Source of the DNA: Sipunculus nudus
Lineage: Eukaryota; Annelida; Sipuncula; Golfingiida; Sipunculidae
DNA: 64,000 nucleotides
NCBI GenBank assembly: GCA_026874595.1
Contig: CM049306.1
Coordinates: 107,777,142-107,841,141, forward strand
Reading direction: 5' to 3'
A program made the translations under genes and the position numbers. Shown piece after piece: positions 12,506 to 25,634 of this stretch (position 1 is the first letter of the stretch; every line of letters begins with the position of its first letter). Under the pieces are notes generated by a model. It was given only the letters and a program-made list of their open reading frames with translations, was not told the origin of the DNA and ran no database searches.

Positions 12506-12673
12506 TTAAGTATTGAGTATTAAGTTATGCCATAATAAAAGACTAAGAACACTTCATGATATTCCAGAATATCTATTTTTAAGCCTCCCCTGTAGGTTGG
12601 GGAGGCTTACAGGGGCTGATAAGTTTTGTTTCTACATTAATATTTGGATCATAATTTTTGGGGGGTGACTGTT

Positions 12674-14994
12674 CGATCTCTCACCAGGACACAAGCTCTC
12701 GTTGGTCTGATTACACCGGGACATAGGCTCTCGTTGGTCTGATTACACCGGACACAAGTTCTCGTTGGTCTGATTACACCGGGACATAGGCTCTCGTTGG
12801 TCTGATTACACCGGGACATAGGCTCTCGTTGGTCTGATTACACCGGGACAAAAGTTCTCGTTGGTCTGATTACACCGGGACATAGGCTCTCGTTGGTCTG
12901 ATTAAAACGGGACATAGGCTCTCGTTGGTCTGATTACATCAGGACATAGGCTTTCGTTGGTCTGATTACACCGGACACAAGTTCTCGTTGGTCTTATTAC
13001 ACCGGGACATAGGCTCTCGTTGGTCTGATTACATCGGGACATAGGCTTTCGCTGGTCTGATTACCCCGGACACAAGTTCTCGTTGGTCTAATTACACCGG
13101 GACATAGGCTCTCGTTGGTCTGATGACATCGGGACATAGGCTTTCGCTGGTCTGATTACACCGGGACACAAGTTCTCGTCGGTCTGATTTCACCGGGACA
13201 CAAGCTCTCGTTGGTCTCATTACTTCGGGACATAGGCTTTCGTTGGTCTGATTACATCGGGACATAGGCTTTCGTTAGTCTGATTACACCGGACACAAGT
13301 TCTCGTTGGTCTTATTACACCGGGACATAGGCTCTCGTTGGTCTGATTACACCGGGACATAGGCTCTCGTTTGTCTGATTACATCGGGACATAGGCTTTC
13401 GATGGTCTGATTACACCGGACACAAGTTCTCGTTGGTCTGATTACATCGGACACAAGTTCTCGTTTGTCTTATTACACCGGACACAAGTTCTCGTTGGTG
13501 TTTTTACACCGGGACATAGGCTCTCTTTGGTCTGATTACACCGGGATATAGGCTCTCGTTTGTCTGATTACACCGGACACAAGTTCTCGTTGGTCTTATT
13601 ACACCGGACATAGGCTCTCGTTGGTCTGATTACATCGGGACATAGGCTTTCGTTGGTCTGATTACACCGGACACAAGTTCTCGTTGGTCTTATTACACCG
13701 GGACATAGGCTCTCCTTTTGTCTGATTACATCGGGACATAGGCTTTCGTTGGTCTGATCACACCGGACACAAGTTCTCGTTGGTCTAATTACACCGGGAC
13801 ATAGGCTCTCGTTGGTCTGATTACACCGGGATATAGGCTCTCGTTAGTCTGATTACACCGGACACAAGTTCTCGTTGGTCTTATTACACCGGACATAGGC
13901 TCTCGTTGGTCTGATTACATCGGGACATAGGCTTTCGTTGGTCTGATTACACCGGACACAAGTTCTCGTTGGTCTTATTACACCGGGACATAGGCTCTCG
14001 TTGGTCTGATTACATCGGGACATAGGCTTTCGTTTGTCTGATAACACCCGACACAAGTTCTGTTGGTCTGATTACACCGGGACATAGGCTCTCGTTGGTC
14101 TGATTACGCCGGGACATAGGCTCTCGTTGGTCTGATTACATCGGGACATAGGCTTTCGTTGGTCTGATTACACCGGCCACAAGTTCTCGTTGGTCTTATT
14201 ACACCGGGACATAGGCTCTCGTTGGTCTAATTACATCGGGACAGAGGCCTTCGTTGGTCTGATTACACCGGACACAAGTTCTCGTTGGTCTGATCACACC
14301 GGGACATAGGCTCTCGTTGGTCTGATTACACCGGGACACAAGTTCTCGTTGGTCTGATTACACCGGGACACAAGCTCTCGTTGGTCTCATTACTTCGGGA
14401 CATAGGCATTCGTTGGTCTGATTACATCGGGACATAGGCTTTCGTTAGTCTGATTACACCGGACACAAGTTCTCGTTGGTCTTATTACACCGGGACATAG
14501 GCTCTCGTTGGTCTGATTACACCGGGACATAGGCTCTCGTTTGTCTGATTACATCGGGACATAGGCTTTCGTTGGTCTGATTACACCGGACACAAGTTCT
14601 CGTTGGTCTGATTACATCGGACACAAGTTCTCGTTGGTCTTATTACACCGGACACAAGTTCTCGTTGGTCTTTTTACACCGGGACATAGGCTCTCTTTGG
14701 TCTGATTACACCGGGATATAGGCTCTCGTTAGTCTGATTACACCGGACACAAGTTCTCGTTGGTCTTATTACACCGGACATAGGCTCTCGTTGGTCTGAT
14801 TACATCGGGACATAGGCTTTCGTTGGTCTGATTACACCGGACACAAGTTCTCGTTGGTCTTATTACACCGGGACATAGGCTCTCCTTTTGTCTGATTACA
14901 TCGGGACATAGGCTTTCGTTGGTCTGATCACAACGGACACAAGTTCTCGTTGGTCTTATTACACCGGGACATAGGCTCTCGTTAGTTACCTCCA
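12674..14994. repeat. 32-bp minisatellite, about 72 copies, with higher-order repeats
   Basis: The unit is approximately CTCGTTGGTCTGATTACACC followed by GGGACATAGGCT. Variants are GGACACAAGTT and ACATCGGGACATAGGCTTT, and the variant types alternate in a patterned way. A variant block containing TCTCATTACTTCGGG occurs at 13215 and again at 14385, followed by matching variant order, which implies a 1,170-bp segmental duplication within the array. No spacers are present, so it is not a CRISPR array. No exon signals lie inside. Confidence 0.96.
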
Positions 14995-15106
14995 CAAAAA
15001 ATATAAAATGTGTGGTGAAAAAGAGGTTTTGACTCCAGCCGGGACACATTAATTATTATACACATCATTGTCATCTCAGAAAAATCATTTTCTAAGAAGA
15101 TTTTGG

Positions 15107-15604
15107 TACGAAAAGATACATACCACTGATAACAGGAGGGGTTTTATTACGAACAGATACATACCACTGATGACAGGAGAGGTTTTAATACGAACAGATA
15201 CATACCACTGATGACAGGAGAGGTTTTAATACGAACAGATACATACCACTGATGACAGGAGAGGTTTTAATACGAACAGATGCACACCACTTATGACAGG
15301 AGAGGTTTAATACGAACAGATACATACCACTCATGACAGGAGAGGTTTTTATACGAACAGATACATACCACTCATGACAGGAGAGGTTTTTATACGAACA
15401 GATACATACCACTGATGACAGGTGAGGTTTTAATACGAACAGATACATACCATTCATGACAGGAGAGGTTTAATACGAACAGATACATACCATTCATGAC
15501 AGGAGAGGTTTTTATACGAACAGATACATACCACTCATGACAGGAGAGGTTTTTATACGAACAGATACATACCACTGATGACAGGTGAGGTTTTAATACG
15601 AACA
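15107..15604. repeat. 41-bp minisatellite, about 12 copies
   Basis: The unit reads approximately GAACAGATACATACCACTGA followed by TGACAGGAGAGGTTTTAATAC. It starts only about 110 bp after the 32-bp array and shares no sequence with it. Confidence 0.95.
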
Positions 15605-15703
15605 TTGAAATTGCTTATGCATGATTCTGCTTTGAATGCGTGAATAACACAAAACATGATACATAATCGTAAAACTATAAGTTCTTAATTTTTTATTTGT
15701 AAA

Positions 15704-15705
<2 letters not shown>

Positions 15706-15786
<81 letters not shown>
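15706..15786. repeat. (TA)n microsatellite
   Basis: About 40 TA units with one interruption near 15737. Confidence 0.95.
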
Positions 15787-15790
<4 letters not shown>

Positions 15791-16214
15791 ACATATGTGA
15801 TGGTATTTTCACGTAATATATTTCACCCTATCTAGAGCTATGTTTTGTGAAAATTATTTATATTAACATGGGGATGGTATGGGAAGGGTAAATTTTTAAA
15901 ATATGCAATGTAAAGAGGACATAAACGAAAGATTATGAAGATTTTCTGTTCCGCAACTATACTCCTACATGTATTGGAACAATGTATTCAAACTTCAGGT
16001 TGTTGGGCTTTAATATTTATATTTCTATAACATTACGGTATAAATTGGAAAGTCCAAATATTCAAAAGTTCGTAACATGTTAATGTCAATGATGAAATGC
16101 GCGTCTATACATTTATAACTTGCAAAATGTCACTACTAGTATTTAAATGTAGTACTCGTTGTAAAATAATTGATATGTTAAAGTCTTATGACAATCTTTG
16201 CATTTTACCGAATT

Positions 16215-16430
16215 TCGTGATCTGAGAGCGCACATGCAGACTCGGACAGCAGAGCACAGTGCGCGAGTCTGAGTATCAGCCGAGGAGCCGTGAGATTTTT
16301 CAAGGTCGATCCCACCCCGAGCTGAGCTCTGTGGGGAGACCGTGTATGACTCACACGGTACTGCGATGGGGGGGGGGGGGGGGGGGGATGGGGGGGGATT
16401 CCTCGGTGTTATGCTTGCGCCCTCTATGGA
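16215..16430 (+). mobile_element. SINE-like element, copy 1, with internal poly-G tract
   Basis: The body sequence CAGCCGAGGAG followed by GTGAGATTTT, AAGGTCG and CCC, then further on GGTGTTATG, matches in the same order the reverse complement of 31325-31572. In copy 2 a tRNA-like head precedes this body. Here the corresponding head (16218-16275) is more degenerate, with GAGTCTGAGTATCAGCC in the B-box position. A run of G around 16368-16397 is a local expansion. Confidence 0.5.
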
Positions 16431-16439
16431 TGCACCACT

Positions 16440-18091
16440 GAATAATAAATATGGTATAATAAACCCTAATACGGCATTAAAAATACAGTTATAAATTACG
16501 ATGTCATTCAAAATAAAAACAGTAATATATTTTCCATACGTTAAACAAATATGAAAATTCAATATATCCCAGTAGGTCATCGCTGGAAAAAACATACATG
16601 TATCAAATACAAAACGAAATGTCCTTCAATATGTTAGAGTTCTACGATATTTAAAAAAAAAGTTAAAATATATCTTAGAAAAGGTATACAACAGTCCAGG
16701 TAATATATAACATACTAATACATGTGTGATTATAAAATCTTATCGATTTGTATATTTAAGCAAATCATTTTTTTTTTAACTAAAATCAATTCTTTTTCAA
16801 ATTTTAATTCTTTCTTTCAAACTTTTTCAATCTTGATATTTATATATTGAAATTCACTCCTGATGTTTCAACATCACATTTCAACTTCAAATAAATGGAT
16901 ATTTAATAATATTTTAAAGTATATTTGCAACTGATTTCACTCTCAAACGTTATAATATGTGCATGATAAGGGCATGTAAACAGAATGTGCTCCCTTCAAC
17001 TTCGGATTACTGTATACGATTACAAGGATCTCGATAAGAAATTACAATTTTGAATGTAAAATCTTTAATAAATAACCGTATAGAATCTTTATCGACACGT
17101 AAGACATCTGGGGCTTCAAGTAAAAGTCTGTCTAGAGGTGACCTGGTGTCTTAAAGATGCTACGGGATATAGGCATTTTTATTGAACCTGTTGCTCATCT
17201 TTATGATTCATTCCTTGAAATTCCACATAAAAATGATGACACCATGCAATAATGGAACCAAACCGGATTGATAAATCAAGTTAGATATTTACCGCTAAGA
17301 TAAATATTTCAATTAAAAATATTAATTATTCCCATTCTACTTTTGCTGTATAGTAATTTTTTTATCTTTATATAAAAATATTTGCATCTGAATATTCCGT
17401 GTATACTCACTATTTTTATTTGATTCTTATATTTTTATGCTCAGAAACAAAATTAACCGGACTATTATAGGAATTCTCGATACAGAAGTACCGTGCGCTT
17501 TCGGACCCCCTTCTCTCCGGACTTAATAGTCGCTGGTATCAGGTTCTATAAATAAACAGAATTTTTTATATCTATAACATTTGCTCTGTAACAAATTATT
17601 TTTAAACATTTAATGAATTTTTTTGGCTATGCAAAATGTTTTGTTTTATGTTTTATTGATTTTTTTAGTTGACGTATTTTACAAATATATATATATATAT
17701 ATATATAAAGTATAAATGTTTGTGTCCTGTGGTTTTGCAAATTTTCAGAACATTAATTTGATGAATATTGTACCTAACTGCATAAAAAAATATCGATTAT
17801 ATATTGAATCGTTCTGCAAAAACATTTTTTTTTTTTTATATGTTTGTAAAATGTTACAATCGGGATCATATCTATTTACACATGCATTGTGTATTTTTTT
17901 CTGTCAAGGTATTGTTAATGTTTGTGTTTATTTTTAATTTTACAGGATACGTCTGATGAAATCAGTAGCAAACAAATTTTTGTAAAGCATCATGTATATT
18001 ATGCTATTTTGGCAAAATTTCAAAACATGAATTGAAACAGGTTCCATTTACAGCAGGTACATATAGGGGAAAATATCACATTGCAATGTGA

Positions 18092-18135
<44 letters not shown>

Positions 18136-18860
18136 CATACATATATATATAAATGTGTGCAACCTGACCATGAAATGTAAAATATAATTTGGCATAAAAA
18201 GTATTACATAATAGATAAGAGTTTAAGAGATTCATAATCATGATTAAATTTTTTGGTCAATGGAAGAGGAAAAGGTTTTTCAATTGATACATGATAAATA
18301 AAATATTTTGTTCGAAACACCCTTTTTAAAACATTTACTGGACGTTTTGTGGTTCTGTCAAATTATCTGTTTAAGTCTCTATGATATTATCAGGGTTATT
18401 TTTAAAATATTATCAAATCTTTATTTTTTTTTCATGTTTCCACAAACAAAAAATACGGTAACAGCGAAAATATTGATGAGTAATTATATAATCTTGTTTT
18501 ACAATATGAAATAAAATATCAATATTATATATTATAAAAAACAGCATAATTAATGTTACAAAACAGAGTTTATGAAAAATATGTGATATTGAAGAAACTG
18601 AAAATGCTTGACACGTTTGCTGACGACATGATGACCAGTGCATTAGCCATTACTGGCTAGTTTTACACATGTTATTCGGACCATAACCGGGCATTACCGA
18701 GCAAGAAATAGTCTATAACTTCGGATGGATAACTTTGATTTTTTACATAATGATAGAAAAGACCTTATTCTATCAATAAAAATAAAATGGTACTTTCTAT
18801 TTATGTAGTATCATTTTAATTATGCTTCGAATATTGCTTTATTTAAAAAAAATCCTTGCT
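16440..18860. other. AT-rich intergenic region, no supported gene
   Basis: Very AT-rich, with only short frames rich in Ile, Phe, Tyr and Lys. It contains (TA)n tracts at about 17685-17706 and 18094-18150. No splice-flanked exon or structured RNA is recognised. Confidence 0.6.
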
Positions 18861-18898
18861 TCCGACTTCGGACTTCCGAGTTTTACACATAGCCGTTT

Positions 18899-19286
18899 GG
18901 AAATCCCCTACCGGAAGTTATGATTCTCCCGCTGACAGACGTGGAGACGAGTTTTTCGAGTAAAACCAGCCTCGGTATTAAAAAACGTAAGTAAACCGTG
19001 GATGTAATAATTATTATTTTCCCCAACATAATAACGTTACTTTTTGTCTTAACTCAGGAAAATGGCAGTTCGAGAAGTAGATGAAAATGAAAAAGTAGTG
19101 TCAGAAATGGCGTGCACATCTGCACATACTAGAATTGATGCGAACCCAATAGCTTGTACTGTCACCCCATCGTCTCCAGTTCATCTAAAATCGACGTTTG
19201 GGGTGACAAGCTGTCGCTACCACACCACGTGTGAATTATGCAATACAAACTTGCTCGGATATTCTGGACAATTCTGGTTACCATAA
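18899..19286 (+). CDS. Candidate gene start: 5' exon and first coding exon (unknown protein)
   Basis: A promoter-like patch carries a kappaB-like GGAAATCCCC (18899-18908) and an ETS-type CCGGAAGT (about 18911). A candidate non-coding exon ends at 18986 before a consensus donor (AAC|GTAAGTAAA). A pyrimidine-rich acceptor (TGTCTTAACTCAG) ends at 19057, and the first ATG follows at 19062. The open frame runs 74 codons to a stop at 19284-19286. It begins MAVREVDENEKVV, is hydrophilic, and ends with a Cys/His cluster (CRYHTTCELCN) that could be part of a metal-binding site. No family is recognised. Downstream exons were not found, so the gene may be short, decayed, or continue by a donor I could not pick. 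The 5' architecture resembles those of the bZIP genes nearby. Confidence 0.35.
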
Positions 19287-19429
19287 ATCTTATGTTTAAC
19301 CAACCCTACATATTGGCCCTCGGACTCAGGCCAGTGGTTAATGTAACACTTTGAAGCAGCCCATCGCATTGCGTGATGATGCTTCAGTCGCCTACCGGTT
19401 GTTATTAGGCAAAAAAAAAAGGTTTTCTC

Positions 19430-19735
19430 CCCCCCCCCCTCCCCCTCCCTTTCTTTTTTTCCGGTAAAAATGTCAAATGATCAGGGAAAATCATGATAGT
19501 AACAGAATTTTTTTGCTAATCAGGTAAGAGCACTACATAACAAAGGAAATCTTATCAAAATTGTATTATTTTATCTACTTAAAAGAAATGTTCGTGCTTC
19601 TGGAGCTCAAAATTGGTAAGTTTCTATTGAACATCAAAATAAAAATTTTTTTATGGGGGGGGGATTGAAAAACGCGTTGCCTGAGAACCATATCCACTTT
19701 ATTTGGCCTTAAATATACAGTTTATTTTATGATGA
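19430..19735. repeat. Dispersed repeat, second copy of the 1-300 family
   Basis: It shares ordered blocks with 1-300 (AAAAATGTCA, CAGGTAAGA, CTTATCAAAAT, GCCTGAGAAC, TTTGGCCTTA). It begins after a C-rich run at about 19428-19448. Not coding. Confidence 0.6.
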
Positions 19736-20089
19736 TGTTATCTGGCCAGCTAGTAAGTGGGTTACACTCACGATCAGATGTCGCTATCTCGGACATCACA
19801 AAACCACACAGAAAACCTGCAGTGACCGCAGCTTCGTAGCTGATTTCTCATTTGAGCATGACGTGTAGAGTGAGTGAGGGATGATCCAAACTGAAACCTG
19901 ACGCAATGTTGACGCTTACTGGGCAATAATTGAAATAGCAAAGGGTCAACTAAACCTTTCCAGTTAAACTTATAAACAGTACCACTTATTTTCTTTAAGT
20001 TTCATTTTTATTGATGAAAATGGAGGCTTGTTTGTCATAAAAACGAACTATACTTTAAAGGCCATAATAAGATATGTTATGATATCACG

Positions 20090-20360
20090 GATATAATCTA
20101 ACGTAAGGTAATATATTATAATGTCATATAATAATATATGTTATAATGTAATATAATAAAATCTAATATGATATAATAGAATAGGATATGATTCACTCTA
20201 AAGTAATATAATAAATCATAATATATTATAATATAATATAATATAATATATTATAATATGATGTTATTGTATTGCAATGAAAGTAAATTGTATCGTAATG
20301 TTGTATAATAAAATGTATGCAATTTAATATAAAACAAAATAAAAAAATGTAATATGATAA
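20090..20360. repeat. Degenerate TAATATAATA-rich satellite-like tract
   Basis: A purely A/T-rich stretch built of short TAATATAA/ATATTATA words with no fixed long period. It is low-complexity and non-coding. Confidence 0.7.
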
Positions 20361-20489
20361 TTTAGATTAGCGTGACAGCTGTTACTATTCTGCTGTTATT
20401 ATCTTATTTGAATCACTGGATTATTTAGGTACCTTTTCTTCATATTTTTCAAGTGAAAACACATGATTTATATGAAACACATGACCGGA

Positions 20490-20917
20490 ACCATACACAC
20501 GTGTATGGGTCATCGTGACAGTCACGTTCGTCGTGTTAGATAACAGGATCGCGGAAATCCCCTCCTTCTATGTTTGTTTACAAGCTATAAGGCCAAGTTG
20601 ATATGACTGTACTCGTCGTTATTTATAAACAATTTCGGACATCTAACAGGTCAGGTCATGCGTTGTTGATTTCTTAATGACTCCCGATGTGTACTTGGAA
20701 TATCCGTATATTTATAATAACTCTTGTAATAAATGAAACAAACCGCGTGACGATAAAATAGACCGTATATCATATGAACTTATATTATGTACATATTATA
20801 TACATATAGTTGTATAGCAATTGGAATAATAGATTAAGTAGACATTTATATAAATAAAAACATTCATATATACAATCATACATATCGAGTTTAATATATA
20901 TGTATATAATGCAATAA

Positions 20918-21015
<98 letters not shown>

Positions 21016-21157
21016 CCTCATTTCCACAACAACAAGCATGAAGGAATTTAATTTTTCCAATTTTTAATGACTCTAACAAGTCATCCGAATGTAATGTTGG
21101 ATAACACGCTAAGGCTCCGGGATCGTTTTCAGTAAAGCCTAAGTGATGATCCAAAAC
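20490..21157 (+). promoter_or_regulatory. Promoter/first-exon copy 1, paralogous to 23280-23727
   Basis: Ordered blocks are shared with 23280-23727: GTCACGTTC, a kappaB-like site (GGAAATCCCC, 20553-20562), TTTGTTTACAAG (a forkhead-type core), AGGTCnGGTCATG with GTTGATTTC, a run ending in GGATAACACGCTA, and GATCCAAAACGTA with a donor-like GTATGT after 21157. A long (TA)n tract has expanded inside this copy. It may be an alternative upstream promoter and first exon of gene A, or a dead duplicate. Confidence 0.5.
20917..21013. repeat. (TA)n microsatellite within promoter copy 1
   Basis: About 45 TA units with a TG interruption near 20941. The equivalent position in copy 2 (23.6 kb) lacks it. 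Confidence 0.95.
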
Positions 21158-21589
21158 GTATGTACATGCTTATATTTTTTATTACCATGACCAGACATAT
21201 TTAATAGAATAATTTTAAATTTTCCTTATAACGCAAAGATACAAGGAAAATCTATTACTGGAATGTTATGGCAATATTGAGTGAACTGATAGATATAAAG
21301 TTCCCATTACATATTTGTAAAATGCGAAGGGGAATGAAATAAAATCATGGACTCTTTGAGTCTAGTATTGAATTTTAGTAAAAACAGCGGAAACAAGACG
21401 ATTCCATGTACTGTTCTCAACAAAGCATACGTGTGTGTACATGTATGTGCTAGATTATTTTGCGCACTGGGTAGGAATGAGGAAGGGAAGAAAAACTAAC
21501 CCATATATATGTTACCGCCAATGTGCAAAATCAGTCAATTTGTAAAGTAACTGAAATTTTCAGTCAATTTACAATTTTCCTGATTCACA

Positions 21590-22020
21590 CGGCCGAGGGT
21601 GTGTGTAGGGGGTGTCCACCCCCATGCTGTACGAGAAATAATCATAACGTTTAAACAGTTTTGAAGCAAGTTTGATAAAGATTGATAAGGAATAATGTTG
21701 GCTTCAGAACCTAATAAGATATAAAACAGTCACCCTAAAAATTTTTAGGTCACTGAACATCCTCAGTGTTAACCCTCCTCGCCTTTGCCGAGATTCCTTG
21801 TTTGAATTCTCTGAACATGCATGAATTGTTCTATTTTTTCATTATTATCTGAAAGACTAATTTCTGAAAGATTACGAATATTTGATTATTGGGGAATAGT
21901 ATGATACAATTTTAGAAAATACCCCATATTTTTCAAGTTGAAACTGAAGTCTCAGTATATTTTACTGCGAAATGACATGAGTTCATTTGGCAGAATGGAG
22001 GGGGGGGGGGGGGGTTTAGT
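21590..22020. repeat. Remnant of a dispersed GGGGTGTCC / GCTTCAGAACC repeat, with poly-G run
   Basis: The segment containing GGGGGTGTCCACCCCC and later GCTTCAGAACCTAATAAGAT resembles 37625-37790 (GGCGTGTCCCC, GCTTCAGAAACCAACAGGAT). A run of about 17 G lies near 21998-22014. No coding potential. Confidence 0.4.
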
Positions 22021-22854
22021 AATAGTATGTTATGCCCATCCTGTTTGGATAAGTGTATCCTTCCTTGTCCCCAGGAAACGGCGCTCATGTTAAAAAGCTG
22101 ATTACTCAACCAGTATATATCCTTCACAAATCGCTTTATAAATAAAAGATGAAGTTTTATCAAAAGAAGCAAATTATGCTTTGTGAAAATGCCTTTTTCA
22201 TACTAATTAGATATATGAACCAAATGACTATTTATATATAGCGATTCAGTCAATCTGTAAAATAAATCGATTGATTTTTTTTTCAGTTAATTTGCAAAGT
22301 GCCTGATATATTTAGTCATTTCGTAAACTGGCAGAGTGAATAAGGCAATTTATAAATTGACTGAAAATTTTAGGCATTTTAAAACATGGACTGATTTTAC
22401 ACATTGACTGTAACATACCTACACACACACACACACACATATATATATATGTATTAAATCACTGCCTTACAACGGCCGCGTTTTCATACAATACAAAACC
22501 ACTCACTATAAAACCTCCAGCGCCTCAGGTTGGTACATCACGGGCCTCCTCATCTGGTCATGACGAGTTAGTTCAGTGGCCAGTGAGTAAATTAGGAACA
22601 TCAGGCAATGTTTATAGTTAATAGGCGATAACTAAAGTATCAAAAGCCAGCCCCCTTACCCCCTTTACCCCCTTCCTATAAGCCAAATTATAAACTTTCA
22701 CAATCAACTTATATAACCCAGTCTCTTATTCATAATCAAATTACAGATTTTTTGTCAGAATGATTGTACAAATCGGGCTCTGGTACGTTAGTAGGCCTAA
22801 ATTATAGTAAAAGTGGTCAGAAAAGAAAAGAAAAAGAAAAGAAAATACGTAGTT

Positions 22855-23195
22855 ATTCAGGAGATTAATAAATAATAAATATTGTATGTAAAAAAGAAAT
22901 GTTATAAAGTAGAATGCATCATATATCATAATATATTTATTATGACTGGTATGTTATGTTAATCTCCAAGATTAAAAAATAATAAATATTTTATGTATAA
23001 AAGAAATGTTATGAAGTAGAATATATCATATATCATTAGATATTTATTTTTGCTTGGTATGTTACGTAAAACTCCAAGATTAAAAAAATAATAAATATTT
23101 TATGTATAAAAGAAATGTTATAAAGTAGAATATATCATATATCATTAGATATTTGTTTTGACTGGTATATGTTATGTAAATCTCCAAGATTAAAA
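22855..23195. repeat. 108-110 bp tandem triplication
   Basis: The block TCCAAGATTAAAAAAT, AATAAATATTTTATG, AGAAATGTTAT, AAGTAGAAT, ATCATATATCAT and TGnTTGGTAT is repeated with starts at about 22965, 23073 and 23183. A partial earlier copy begins near 22855. It sits immediately upstream of promoter copy 2. Confidence 0.8.
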
Positions 23196-23279
23196 AAAAA
23201 AAAACTGGAAGATGTTAATGCATGGGTTGTGTTGATATTTTTCGAGGAACTAATTGTTATTAATACAATCCTCATGACC

Positions 23280-23727
23280 AGAAACTCCCACACGAGTAGG
23301 TGGTAGTCACGTTCAATGGACTTGATAACAAGATCGCGGGAATCCCCTTCTGATGTATTTGTTTACAAGAGATGACGCCAATACTGTACTTGCTATATAG
23401 CACTTTCACTTTGTTGCATTTTCAATTAAATGTACCCGTGACAGGTCGGGTCATGGGATGTTGATTTCCTCAATGAGTCTTGGTGTGTATCCTGTAATAG
23501 GGTTAAGGTAAAGGCTTATGCATGAAATGACAAGTGGCGTGATGCAAGATAAAGTATTTATAAAGCGTTAGTACGTATACACACTTATTTAAAAGCGTAC
23601 TCCATCTCCTGAAAGGTGAAAGTGTAATTTGTTTCAGAACTTAATATGACGGGCCGGACAATATGTCGGATAACACGCTATAAGATGACGGAATCATTAT
23701 TCAGAGAAGAAATATTTGATCCAAAAC
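23280..23727 (+). promoter_or_regulatory. Gene A promoter and non-coding first exon (copy 2)
   Basis: The segment holds GTCACGTTC, a kappaB match GGGAATCCCC (23338-23347), TTTGTTTACAAG, GGTCGGGTCATG and a TATA box TATAAA (23559-23564). Transcription would start near 23590. The proposed first exon ends at 23727, before a strong donor (CAAAAC|GTAAGTAC). The next acceptor is at 24452 (TTTGCAG), leading into the exon with the gene A start codon. Conservation of the blocks with 20490-21157 supports function. The exon and start site are inferred from signals only. Confidence 0.55.
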
Positions 23728-24194
23728 GTAAGTACTTGCGTTTTTATTGCCAACTCTAGCGTGGGCACCAACATAATTCCATGGAATGTCAAATATGTCA
23801 CTATTCAATTTGTAAACTAAGGTCATCGTAGAGATATTTTATAAAATGATACATAACTTTCTACTTTATTATTTTTGTTTTGACGGATTAACCTTTTTTT
23901 AATATGATAAAACAAGTAAACAAACTTTAAACGCACTTTAAACATAACAAATTTAATATGCTGCATGCTTAACCTGTATAAATTAAACGTCTATATGTCA
24001 AAAAAGACAATTTAAGAAAAATGTGCATTTATATCTGTAGAATAATTCTTGAGCGTTTTTAAAACAATATTTACACAAACGGAAACCTAAAAACCTAAAA
24101 AAAAACAGTTAAAATATATGAGACTGCATTTATTCGTTTATATTCCATAAGCATTTACTTATCCCTGAGTAAAAAGTACTTTCATAACAAGCTC

Positions 24195-24367
<173 letters not shown>

Positions 24368-24452
24368 TCATAGTAAAGTTTCTTTGTTTCCACAAATACT
24401 GTTTACATTTAAACAGTCACCAAGCCAATATATGGTAATATAAACTTTGCAG

Positions 24453-25634
24453 GCAACACTATCATGATTCATTCCAAAGAAGGTGTGGCCTACAGATTGT
24501 TACTCATTGGCTGTTATCAACCACATGAATATTCATGAACTTTGCATCAGCAAGTAAATACGTGTAAAAGACATGGGTAGACTGTGTAAGGAGCTAAACA
24601 GTCGGCTTAAGATTGAGAAGAATCAACCATCAGTTATGGCGAGCTATGTTTATCATCCAGATGAAGTCAGCCTTTGGTTAGACAGAAAGACCTCCCAATA
24701 TGCAGCTGTGTCAAGTAGCCTTCATCGGTTACTGGGAGAAGAGCAAGATGAGGGCAGTTTCACCCTTGAATTGCCCATCTTCCCAAGTTACGGCGGCTGG
24801 ACTTGGGAAGAAGTGACGTCATTGAAGGACTTCCCTAACGAGGACAGCACGCAAGATACAACTTTAGCAGAGAGCCAAGATTATGCGGGTGAATTTTCTA
24901 GAACTGGTACATCATTTTCTACAGGAACAGTTGAACATGTGGACAGAGACATAAGATATGATGATGATGACGATGATGATGTAAATCATAGGACGTTTAC
25001 AGACCTTGATACCAAAAAACTTGTGAGAATGAGGCACGTTCTTCCTCTTCCCGTTAAAAAGAAGGATACTTCGGGTTGCATTACGGCAGAGGATTGTTTT
25101 AATCAGCCCTTTGAATCAACAGACTCAGTGTACTTAGGGAAACTTGAGAATGAGCGCCAAAGACTTGGAGAATATCATTATCATCAGCACTTTTATCAGG
25201 ACCACGCCCACGTGAATAAAGAATATACGACTTTCCAGGCTCGGCCAGATAATGAAAGGGTTATTTCTATGAAGGAAAGTACAGAATGTTCCAGGGATAA
25301 CATTAGCATGTATCAACATTCAGAAACTACGCAATTTAATCAGGAGGTAACTGGTCATAGGAATATTCAGTTCAGACCAAATAAAGAAGTTGGAAATAAT
25401 AATCTTACAGATCGTTGGCTGCCGGTTAAATGCCGGGCCGTGAACGAGTCTTCTCCTATGGTGCTTTTTGAGAAAACTAAAGCTGTACCATTTACAAAAA
25501 GTAGTCTACTGGAAAAAGAAGCGACCTGTAACCAATCACGATCCGAAACAGATGGTCAGATGAATCGCGTGGCTATCAGCGAGACGTGTCACGAAACAAA
25601 GAGAACATGGAAGAAACCACGCCTCACATCCAGA
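24453..25634 (+). CDS. Gene A exon 2: 5' UTR end and N-terminal coding region
   Basis: The acceptor TTTGCAG precedes 24453 and the donor AGA|GTGAGT follows 25634. Coding runs from 24573 for 354 codons, phase 0 out. The product has no recognised domain. It is rich in Ser, Thr, Glu and Asp, with an acidic Asp run and a basic end (KKPRLTSR) that leads into the bZIP exon. It is likely to be the transactivation or regulatory part, by analogy with other AP-1 factors. Confidence 0.75.

Noticed and set aside
12674-14994. Possible CRISPR array from regularly spaced 32-bp repeats
   Set aside because: Units are contiguous, with no unique spacers, and the context is a eukaryotic intron-containing genome.
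16143-16595. 150-codon minus-strand frame
   Set aside because: It runs through the SINE copy and a poly-G/C tract that encodes a Pro run; no independent evidence for a gene.
20785-21154. Tyr-Ile repeat frames
   Set aside because: Translations of the (TA)n tract.
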